Source of the DNA: Anarhynchus alexandrinus
Lineage: Eukaryota > Chordata > Aves > Charadriiformes > Charadriidae
Length of the DNA stretch: 64,000 bases
Assembly: GCA_008711295.1 (NCBI GenBank)
Contig: VUYV01000042.1
Location: 1,939,834-2,003,833 of the forward strand
Direction of reading: 5' to 3'
The number at the start of each line of letters is the position of its first letter. Positions within the stretch are counted from its first letter, which is position 1. Shown here one piece after another: positions 12,701 to 24,700 of the stretch. The notes beneath the pieces were generated by a model. That model was not told the origin of the DNA. It ran no database searches and saw only the letters and a program-made list of their open reading frames with translations. Both the position numbers and the translations under genes were made by a program.

Positions 12701-15700
12701 AACCAGAAAACAAGCCAGAGCATTCAACTCTGCAGCTCCTTGCAAGAATTGAAATGGCAACAGAGGGCTCTCATGTACTACATTAAACTCTATCTTCCAG
12801 TCCAGTATGTCTTCTTATCTTACGCATGGTATTTCCTTTCTTTCTGCCAGATTAAAAAGGGCTTGAAATACTCTCTCAAAACTTTACTGAATGCAACTCA
12901 GATCTCCTTCTAAGAGTCAAGAGTAAAAAAACAGTTCCCCACACATCTAATTCAATTGCCACGTCAAGCAAACCCACAGTTACGTTCAAGCTAACACAAT
13001 TTGAAGTTCAGTGCCACTAAAAGTAATATTCATTTGATCACATCACTACTTTAACAAAAATGAAAAGAGAATTCTTGGCTCACAGGACGTGGCTTCACAT
13101 TTTAGAGAAAAGATACTCTCATGCTGTAGCAAGAGCCCTCTTTTTCCAATCCCCAGTTGAGACCAAGTATCTGCAACTTCACCCACAGTAATCTGTTTAT
13201 TTTGTCCAGTCTATTCTCCAAGTTTTACAAGTAGTCCCATTAACCCTTTCATTTTTTTCCAACCCTGTCATCTTCATGCCTTCTATGTGATCCCACATAT
13301 TTAATTTGCAAGGATGTATGAGCAAAAAAAAAAGCCAAGATATAGGATTTCCAGGAAGCCTTAAAGCTGACAGTCTGAAGAGCTCTGCTAATAGTGCATC
13401 ATAAACTTCCCCTCTTCAAGGAACGAATGCATTATCCAGTCTTTTTCCTATTATATTATGTATCCAGAGATGGTTTTCAAAATGCACATGACAAACAATG
13501 CCAAACACAATGAAAATACTTTGAAACACTGCATTATTTATTAATGCAGGGTTTTCTTTCTTAAACTCTAAAATTCTCCCTCTAAAGATCATGTTAAGTT
13601 TTAATACATTAAGTCTAGACTGTAAGAGGTCAATTATTTATTGTGTTTACCCATTGCAAGCCCAATAATCCTGTAGGGCAAAAAGCAGGATGCAATAAAA
13701 GCTGCCCATAGAGTAATGTAGAGCTTCTGTGTTATTTCTGGCTGGACCCACATGAACAAGCTGAAAACAAAAAAAAAAAGAAACAAAATTTTAATACCAG
13801 TGTTCCAGACATTGGTGAAGTCTTGTTTTATGAGGAAAGAAGGACTCATGCCAGATAACTTACTTTTTAATTTTTTCCAGTATGTCTGCCATCTTGCCAA
13901 AAAGGTTCTGCATAAGAAGCAAGAGAATTAAAAACAAGTTCTGCATTATTTTGGGGTTTTGTCCACACAATAGAAACAGAGTTATCCTACAGAATAAGCA
14001 ATTCCCAGAAGCGATTTTTTAACTCATTTTTAGCCATTTATGTACTTCACAATTGAGTAAATACAGAACAGAATAGCAATACTCAATGACTTCTATCTCA
14101 TTTAACACCTTGTTCTGTAACTCACAATTGTTAGAAGTGAAGAAGCTATTTGACCCCACTGTCTTGACTGCAAAGTGTTTACATCACTGCAAAAATTTTA
14201 AATTAAGCTGTCAATCTAAAAGTTAAGAGCTTCTGTCAGTAGGTAGAAAATAGGAAGTTTCTTCACACATTTTGAGCACTGAAATTTCAGGAAATGGTTA
14301 CTGAGTTCGTCAAGCATTGGGCTGTTAGCTTCTTTGGAAACACACCACTACCAGGTTTTTATAATACAACCTTGGAGTTACTAGATTCTATGTCACTCCC
14401 ACAGCTGTTGATGCAAACTGATCCCTGCTCAGCACTAAGAGGGTTATTAAGCCATCTTTTCTAACCAATTCTTGCTGTCACAGCACCTGAAAATTTCATC
14501 TTCCCAATAAATTTCCAAAGGTGTTTATATAAACATATGCACCACCACCACCAGCAGGAGGGAGATGAGTATACACAGTTGGCAAGAGAAAGGAAAGCTA
14601 CTTCAGCAGTGGCACACCGTTAGACATGGCACAAGGCTGCAGTTCAACTGGATGGTGGAGGCCCTCAGCTGCTAGGGTAGCTCCTCAAACTGATGGAGCT
14701 GGGAGAAAACCTTCCTTCACCCTCTCCCAGACAACCCGTAGATTTCAGGGCTGGGGGTGGTGTTTAAAACAGGCTATTTCAGAGATGCCGTACAAACTGT
14801 TGAATTAACACACCTAAACAGACAGTAGCCTTCCTGATCTACGTTATCAGAAGCTCATATGCATATATTAGGGGGAAAACACTCAGAAGCTGCTTCTGTT
14901 CCCCTCCAGACCTCGCTCAGACCTGTGATCGGAGAACCTCAACCAGTTCTGTGAAGCATCACACCATTTCAGAAGCTCCAGGAATCTTACTGAGATCTCT
15001 ATTGCTCATAGGTAAAGATCCCTATGCAAGAAAAGTACTGCTTGTTTGATTGCTTGTTTTCACATGCTGCAGAACAACATCGTTTGACCACTTGGGCTAT
15101 GAACCTCCTTGTTTCTAAGGAAGCAGGTGGAGAGGTCCGAGAGCAGCACAGTACCTGCGCCTTCTGAGCCACGTCTAGAACAAGCTGAAACTTTTCCGAC
15201 ACAGTCAGGTCCTCTTTTGGGGGTTCCTTGGGCAAGAAAGAGACAATCCATTAATTTTCAGCGCAGCTGAAATGGGCACTTTACAAAACTCCTCCTTCAA
15301 CATTCTTGGCAACAGTCCTCTCACTTTAAACAGTCTCCAAATTTGCCAAGTTCCACCCTTGTTTCAGATCTACTGTTTATGTCTTTCATTGCTGGTTATC
15401 TTTAGGTCTCGATGCTTTTCCCCCCATGGTATGTGCAAACATATTAGTATGAGGCTGTGAAAGACACAGTAAGTCTCCAGAGCAGCGTGGTTACAAAGGC
15501 TTTCAGTCTATGACCATATGCTCAAACTGACCTATTTCTGGTCTAGCACAGAAATGTCACTTTTGTTAGAAGTTTTACATCTAGAACTTTAAAATTTATT
15601 TATTTAAATAGATTATTGGCTTTTTGAGAGGAACAAAATCACCCTGGAAGTGAGGCCTCACTAAGTCTTAGTGAGAGGTCTGAAATTCAATGAGCTCCAT

Positions 15701-18700
15701 CTTACGTTAACACTTACAATCCTTCCTGCTTAAAGCAGGGTACGCAAACATTAATTTCAAAATATTATAAAGAAAACAGAATGCAAGGCTTCTTGAAGAT
15801 CCCACAGGATCTAACTTGTCCCAAGCTAGCATATTAACATTGATTCCAGAAATGTGATCCAAGTTTGGAATATTTTAGGGTGAAAAACCCAAACCTAAGA
15901 GTGCTGTTAATGAAGATTTCTAAATGCAAGAGAAAGAAAAAAGTTGTACTGTCTTTGTTTGCACCTCACCCTTCCTTCCTTTCACAGCTACCCACATAAA
16001 CACAGAGGAAGGTTTTAAAGGTGCAACTTTTAAAGTAGGCATACAGGCCAAGCTGATCAATGACCTACCACAGGTTCGGAAACTTCAGGCACAATGCTCC
16101 ACTGTATTCTCCAACCCCTAGAAGTTATGGAAATAGTTAGAGAGAGCAAGTACCTCTTCTCCACCTGCCAACATGGATTATTTGTAAGAGGTTAAAAAGC
16201 AGGCTTCTGCAATAAACACTTATGGCTTAAAAGCGGCGAACCATAGAGAGCTTTACAGGTATATACATTTAAAAAAAAAATATTAGCTAGGTAGATACTA
16301 CACAATCACTGCTTGTGGGTTTTACAACAAAAGTGAACTCTGCACACAGCAATATAATTAGGAATATTTTTTTCCTGTTTATTTATGCGAACAAAATTAC
16401 ATCAACTTATTCAGGAGCCTATTTGCTTCTAGCAATTTTCAAAGAATAGAGCGACACACAGTAAGTGTCAATTAAGAAGTCAGAAAATTATTTTAAAATA
16501 TGCACATTAAGGTCCCCTCCCCCATTTTAAGGGGCAAAACACTACCAGCCTAAAATGGCATTTTAAAAAGATCCTCTCAGTAGAGGAAATGTACATTTAA
16601 AAAAAGAAAAGTCTTAATTTTTAATAAAGACTGTATACAAATGGAAGACACTTTGGATAAAGTATGCCAAGAGCTACTGAAAAAGGCAAAACTGCAATTT
16701 TGGGCCTAGGTGAAAATTAACTCCAGGGAAATGCAGCAGGCTTCAATATTTAAGGTGACATTCTCCAACCACTCTGAATGCTGCACAATTTTATTTTAGA
16801 ATTTTAACATGCTGAGGGATTTGTCTGATAACATGCAGCATCATTTATGATGACACAAGTCACAGGATACGAAGATAATTTGTTAGAATACTCAAAAATT
16901 ATAGAAACTGAGTAACGAAATTAAGGATATTAGAGTTTGAACTTCACTTTGTTAGATTTAACTCACAATGTCAGAAAAGGTAACAGTTTACAATTCAATG
17001 CAAGAATAATAAAACATCTTTCAAGCAAAGCGTTAGAAGAGAATAATCTAGTATTTAAGTAAATACCTGGCTATGAGGTAATTTAGGGACAACCTCAAAA
17101 TTGCTAAAAATAAGAACATAGGAATGGCCCAGCCATGCCATACAGCATTCATGTAAATCTGCAGATTAAAAAAAAAAAAAAAAANTGTGGATTACAAACT
17201 GGGCACAGTGAGTCACACAAAATACCACTGCCCACTGTACTGTTAGATTCAGAATCATGCAATTCAGATCACCAAAATTAATAAATTTTAGCCACCCCAT
17301 AACTGACAACAGCACTGCATTCATGAATGTAAAGTTGAAACTAAGATTGAACCAAATCTCCAAAGATGACACTTAACTAGTTCTCTGCTGCTTGAGAGAC
17401 AGTACTGAGTACTTCCAACACTGCAATTATGTGAAGCGGTAGGGGAAAAAAAAAGAAAAAAAAAAAAGAGTAAACCCTAAAGTCTGTGAATCTACTACGT
17501 GACCTATGGTCTATGGTCTAACGTCACCTAGGGCAGCTGAAGCAATGGTATTGTAGAAGAGTTACAACAATTAGCCCCATACAGGGCAACAGGATAAACT
17601 CTCGCTCTATTATTTCAGGTCAATTAAATCCCAAATTTTTACCAAGCTTAAAAAGATTGCAGGAAAACAGGTTTTATTTTACCTAACAAGTACAAACACA
17701 AAGTGCTTCAAAAGGTATTCTGTCCCTTCCCCAGCTTCTAAAAACACAGAGAGTACAGCCTCCCTGCCGAGAGATGTTAGGCTTTTCACTGATAACCCAA
17801 AAACGAAGCATTGCTCCAGCTCTGAGGTCCCAAGGCTTTCTGAGTTCCTTCTTTCAGCTTTTATTTGAAGAATGGGTTTGTCAGGAGAGGTGAGAGAAAA
17901 ATCAGTAGCTTATGAGAAGGGACAGACACAGAGCACTGTAAGGAGCAAGTCTCATCCTCAATATTCCTTAGGGTGTGCCTGCAAAGTAGCATTAAATAAG
18001 GCTGTAACACTTACAGGGAAGGATCATTTAATGAAAAGGTGTGTGACATTTTCACCAAACAGGTTCATTCAGCTACAACTACCAGAAATAATTTTCTTCG
18101 ATATCAAAATATTTCATATACACTGACCAAAAGACTTCAGATAATTTAATTAACAATTAGAAGGAAAACAAATCAAAACCCCACTAAATAGTTATGTCAC
18201 CTTGTGGCACGCAAACCGCCTTACATATCAGGGGAATGCTTGAATTTAGCTCACAGACCCAGTGTTTGCACATTAAGTGATACCCAAATCAAGGCATTTT
18301 GTCTCTCATCAGTAAGTATGATCCTAACGAATGGCAAGCAGCACTGATGGTGGACGATAGCTTCTTATCAAACATAGCCGCTATCACCATTTCAGCCCTA
18401 GATAAAAAGAGGTTTTGCAGAGGCTGAAGCAACCATCAAATTACAGGACTGGGAGACAGGAAACAAGAACTGAGAGAACAATGCCTAGATCATTCTAAGT
18501 TATTTTAACAGTTACAAAACTATGCTACAATAAACCCAGGATACACAATTTAAGTAGCTTTGAAATATAACTGAAGTGACAACTACTGGTATTTTGTGTT
18601 AAATGAAATGACACTACTTGATTTGACTTAAACTGCAGCATAACCCCGGTTCAGTTATGGCAGTTTCAATGAGTTTCAGTAAACAATAGATTTAAAAAGA

Positions 18701-21700
18701 TCATGCTACTCCTGGAGGAATAGGATAACTTACAATAAAGGCAATAGCAGAAGTGTAGATAGAATACCAGTCTGATAAGGCAGAAAGATTCTTCACAAAA
18801 TTAGTAACAGGTTTGGCACCTCTCTCTAAACAGAAGCGGAGAAAAACACAACTGTTAGAAATAGCTGGCAGTGGTTAAATCACTTGTAAATGACAAACAA
18901 CCAAATTAGAAAATTAATAGGAATACTCAAGACATGTAAAGATAAAAAGGCTTGTCCAAATTAAGAAAAATGAAACCCATCAATGTAACTGAACAACTAG
19001 TTAAGTAATGCATTTCAAAAAACTAAGTGTTATTCAAGGCAAAGGTTATGTCTACAACTGAAGTATAGACAAAAATAATCAATACCCTCTACAGGGGTAC
19101 CCTGGATGCCAATAGCACCCTGTTCTGAGCTCTGTTCATACTACCATGAAGACCTCCGCACAGGTCAGTTCATCCCCCTGTAAAACAAGGTAAATTAGCC
19201 TGATTGGACTCCAAGCCACCGAGGAACAGCTTGCTGCTACCTGACCAAGCTAGCCTAAAAACCAGGCCAGCTCTCTCTTGGCTACATTTCTGCAGGAGTC
19301 TGTCCATTGGTAGCACGTTGTTGCTTACTCTTCCTAAGCCAAGAGACACAGGACCTTGCTGCCTGAAGAAGTTTGTGTCCCACCTGTGCAGACCTTTGCT
19401 TTCACAGTCACTGCACAGGAGACAAACCTGTGCCGGGAGAGGCATCACTCCCACGCACAGATGCCCACAGCCAACCAGAGACAGCAAGAGGACCTCCTCC
19501 TCAGCTCCCTAAAAAAGACTTCTCCTTTACCCTTCCTATTCCTCTAAGCTTTTTTACCACTTGGGCAAACTAGCTAGGGGACACAAGATGACAGGAGAGG
19601 GCTGCTGCAAGGCCTTTGCTTTCTCTGGTGGAACACATGGGTTTTGCCTTCCCTGCTGAGAAGAGTGACGACTCCGCTTGCACAGGGGGGCCCAGGAGTA
19701 CCCATCCTCGTTTGCAGTACAGCTCACAACTTTCAAAGGCTTTCCTCAAGAGAACCTGTGACTTGCTGTCCTAGTTTGTTTGGCTTGAAATTCAGCTATC
19801 CTCGATACATTCCCTACAGGAAGTAATTAAACAACTAGGACTAGATTTCCTTGAGCATCAGCAGCACAACCAAAGCAGCGGATGAAGTGAGTGGAACAGC
19901 ACGCTTGAGGCACTGGAGGAGGTCATGGACTCCACCACTGCTCCACCATCCTACACTGACCCTGCAGGGAAGGTCAACACCTGGAAACCACTGGCGAACC
20001 TGGAAACAGTGGTCTTGAGAGCAACCAAGGGTCTTGAAAGCTCTGGGTGGTTGTCAGGCACCCCTGGACAACAGGGATCTAGATTTTGTCACTCAGCGAG
20101 TGGAAGTTAAGAACCACCCAAAGCTTAAGCTTAACACTGCTTTTTTAAAAGCTATTCTGAAGGCAATGCACATCCACCATGGAGAACAGGTCACAAGTAT
20201 TCTCCCAAATGAAACTAGAATGAATATCAGTATTAGAATAAGGAGAACAAAACTGACCTTACATGGAGATTACAGACCCTTATTTCAACTTCACTTTCCC
20301 CCTCACAATAATTTAACAATTTGGAGCACAAATCAGCCATATTTTTTTTTCAGGCTAGCAATTCTTGGCTGCACAGAACTTCTGAAGGGCTGAACTACTT
20401 TTTTTAACCCACCATCCTCCACCTTCCAAAATAATTTATCAGCTATCCAAGAGAAAAAAAATGCAAGACACACTCGGGGTATGTATTATCCAACCCCTCC
20501 TTCTTTGAAAGCATAAGCTAACAGACTAGGAAGCAAACTACAAGCAGCTCAGGCTTAAGTGTATGAATACTGTTACTTTTGCCATTGGAAAAATACCCTG
20601 TTCTCATTCATTACATGTTTACACATTTTAATTAACATTACATTTTTAGTTCAGAGACACCCTATGTAATTCAAGATTAAAGGTAAGCTTCTACCACTGC
20701 TCCTCTAAGTTACTTTGAGATCCAAACACTAACACAGGATTTCAGAATCACGTCTGCTTATGAACTGGCAGAAGTATTTCAAAACCCTGTACTTTAAAAT
20801 GCAACAATCCTCCCGATAGGGTTACTAAGAACTATTTTTACTTCCAGAAAATAAAATACTGCTAAGTACTTACTTAATCTTCTCATATTTTCAGTCAACC
20901 TGAAAAATAATGGATAAAACCAACTTGTTAAATAGGCAAGTAGTGCACTGTTGTGTATATTTAGTCCCTGAAATACTGCTCACAGTTATAAATTAGATGT
21001 TTGTGCATAAAGCTTCATTCTTGCCTGCTATGAAATGTGTTTCTAGTAACTAATACAGCCTACCTTGCATCCAACAAAAAATTGAAATGTAAAAGCTCTC
21101 CAGCCTAACTAAGACTTTGTCCGCAGTTTTTGAGAGGCATATGATGGAACCTGGTAAATAATAAAACTCTTATTCTACCTCAGACAGCAGATAAACTTCA
21201 GATTTCATGTTTTGGCCAAAGCATTCACAAACCTTTTGAGATGGTTCTGTACTTTCAGTTTTATTACTTATAATGCAAACACTTGGTCAAACCACGTAAA
21301 AGGTTGTAAAACAAAAAGAAAAGAGAAAAACAAGAAGCAACTTGTAAAGAAGCCAACAATTTCTCACAATCATGTTAGAGATTTACCTTCTAGCACTAAG
21401 TGGCTCTTCTGTTTCCACTGTATTCTCTTCTGGCTGAAATCTGAAGTCCTCGACATACTCCCCAAATTTGTCACAAAACCACTTCTGGAGTCTTGAACAA
21501 ACTGTGTGACTACGCTTATCTGTAAGAAAGAAGCACTAAGTATCAGGGTAATACTAGAAGACATCTTCATACAAAGCCTGCCCCTGTTCCCACACGCCAT
21601 GCTTTGCTGGGAAGCAGACTTTGTACTGCTTTCCTGTCCTTCACCTACACTCTTCATGGAAACTCACTGTGCAGTTTATTTCTGCACAGAAGCCCTGACT

Positions 21701-24700
21701 GCAGTAAGCTGGTAAAATAAGACTAAAGGTGACTCCTGCTTTGCTGTAAGTACAGCACATGGAAGTATCTTATTACCAGAACTACAGAGATTATTTAAAC
21801 ATCCTAACAAACGAGAATTTTTAGCAAACACTGTGAAAACATTTTCTGGTTAAGAGGTTCCTGTAAACAAAAGACTGATGTAAATCTCTGCGCTCCTATT
21901 GTGCTGAAGGGTCACCTTGAGAAAAGCAAGTGTAAAGCAGAACACTGCTGAGCAGAGAGCAGGACAACCAACTTGCAGTCACATAAATTTAACAAGAAAG
22001 GGAGGTGAAAACTTAAGCAAGATTCTGCAGGAAGTATTTTTACTACCACTTTCCAACCATTTACAGGCTGTAAAGATTTTGTGTGTGTGTGTGTGTGTAA
22101 AATGTGCACTTTCTTTTTTCTAAAGCCAGGCTACAGAAGTTATGCTGCATATACCACTTTCTATATATGGAATATATAGTCATAATAATGCCTGGAAAGT
22201 CTTATATGGCAAAGTAATGAAGCGATGCACACTTTCTGTATGTCAGTTTCAGCGGAAAAGTATAACATAAATAGGGGTATATGGAAGAAACACAAGGGTA
22301 AAAGCCTTAAAGTAGCACAAGTGAGAACAAAATAATCCCCTTTTGCTTTACCTGTAACTTAGAAAATCACTGTCTAGAAGGAATAGACTATTCTTTGGAA
22401 AGGTAGGTCGACACAGCAATGTCATGAAGAGCACACTGGTCACAATTATTCTAGGACTGAACTTAGTACAGAACTTCATAAAATTAAGATATGATTAAAC
22501 AGAGGCAGGAAAGATTTATCAGCCAAATACAACAGCCAAAATGATGCTTTTAAGCATTTGAGAAAAAGTAACCAGTACACAGAAAACAGGATCAAACTCT
22601 TTATTAATGAATGAGTGATATCTAGAAAAACAAGGAATTTAGTGACAGTTTACAGCTGAGAGAACACTTCTATGTGAACGCAAAAAAAATATGAAGTAGC
22701 TTCCCACATGCTAATCCTTCAGATAGTACTGAGAAAAAATTTGAGTAGACAACACAGAAAAAAATGGCAGGTTGTAGTTCACATAACAGAAAGCATTGGG
22801 AGTACAGAAGGAGCAACACCAAATTTAACCCACAGATTTAAAAGCCTAAGTCTCAATCAAGAGGTGTGGGGAGGAAAGCTTAAGTGTACTGAAAGATTGA
22901 GAATGTGCCTGTTGCCTTAGTTCTTTCAGAAATCACTATATTATTGCACTCGTAATAAGTAATAGCTTGAGAAATGTAGATGACAGTTTAAGTGTTGAAA
23001 AAATTAGTAACTCTTAACTTTATTCCTTCTCCAGGATGTCTTTTCTTTTAGAAAAAGGAAGAAGTACTACAGTTAATGGCATAAGAGAGCTTTTGCAATT
23101 GAGAAGAAAACAGAACATCTTTTCTATGTATTACACCTGTTTTCTGGTAAGTCAAGGATCAGCAAGGCATGCAAGAATGATGAAGTCAGGCAACAGGTTT
23201 CATTACATTCCTAAAAGCTTTAAAATACACAGTTAATTCCTTGCTCAGGTATGCAAAGTCAGCTACAAAAAGTAAATGCAGAATCATGTACAGAGAATTA
23301 AGAAGCTGCTCAAATGGTCTTTCATACTCGGCTTCTTCAGAAGCCTGCTTAAGGACCCAGCAAGTTTTTCAGCAATGTTTGATCTTCTAAGGATCAAAAG
23401 GAAGGGGTGGAAAAAAATTCGACTGAATCAAACTGCTAGTAGAGATCTGATCAAGATTACCTGTTCCGTTGGCTTGCGTCTGTGGCTTTGCAGGTTGCTG
23501 AGCTGCAGGCACCTCTTCCGTCCTACAAAGAAAGCGGAAACAATGTGAAATGCTACAGATGAGGAATTTGTTCCCTTTTAGGCAAAGGGAGCACTCGAAC
23601 CTCCAGGGTTTCCATAGCTGAGATAATACAAGACGACAAGGAAAAAATCCACTTATGCTCTTTTGCAAGACTCAAAATATTCATCGCACATTGCACTTAG
23701 GATCCAGGGAAATACCACTGTCCTGTCTGTGTGTGTATAGATTTGATAGATAAAAGTAATAATAATTTGAGCAAGATGCAAATGGTATGGAATAACGGGT
23801 GGAATGTCCTGGTTTGAGATAAAACAGGACCAATTTTGTTCAGTAACTTTGCTTCCTAGCTAGACCTCTTCTAACTACTGAAATTAAGAGCATATTGTGC
23901 AGACAATGTTCACTCTCTCAGAGTGATAAGACCAATTGTTTACAGCTGATGCCCAGGCATGGTGTGCAGAGAGGCTCCTGCTTATACTTATTGCTATAAC
24001 CCCCAAGGCCAACCAACTTTTTTTTATTTGCCCCGTCGGAGGGTCGGAAGCGGAAAAATGTAAAGGGGTCCCACCTGTGGGGAGGAGCAGACAGGACAGC
24101 TGACCCAAAACTGACCAACAGGGTATTCCATCCCATCTGCCTCATGCTCAGTTCTGTTCGTATGCCTTTGATCCCGATCCTGAATGCAGATCTGGAATCC
24201 AGTTCCTGTCCATCACTGAGTCCAGTCTGGGACTGCCCCAGTGCCAGCCGGTGTCGTGATTGTCATCCCGGGAGCTTGATACGGTTTTGTATATATGTCA
24301 CTATTTCCTTTTATTTTATTATTAATATTTCATTAAAGTAGTTTAGTTCCTTCTAAACTCGTAAGTCTCTTTTTCCCTCCTCTGCCTCTCTCTTTGAAGA
24401 GGGGTAGAAGGGAGCATCTGTCGGTCCCATCTGGGGTCCCCCACGTCCCAGTAGCCGATTTGGCCTAAACCACGACACACGCCCCGGAAGGAGAAGTGAG
24501 GTTTAGCCATTTCCTGTCACCAACAGCTCAATTTCATCTTACAACTACTAAATAATTTAGTATCAAATTCGTTGCATTACTTATGCCTTTGTGTTGTATA
24601 TTCATTGCAATGCCTGCCAGGAAAACTCTTCAGAGCACCAACTCTTCCCACAGTAATAAATGAAAAGAGATTCCATATCACAAGTTGATAACTACAGTAG

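Noticed and set aside
15657..15675. 19-bp inverted repeat as a terminator or structured RNA
   Set aside because: A one-base loop and lack of conservation data make it no more than a chance palindrome in an intron.
23884..24145. Minus-strand ORFs over the solo LTR
   Set aside because: They are antisense to the LTR and do not resemble retroviral proteins.
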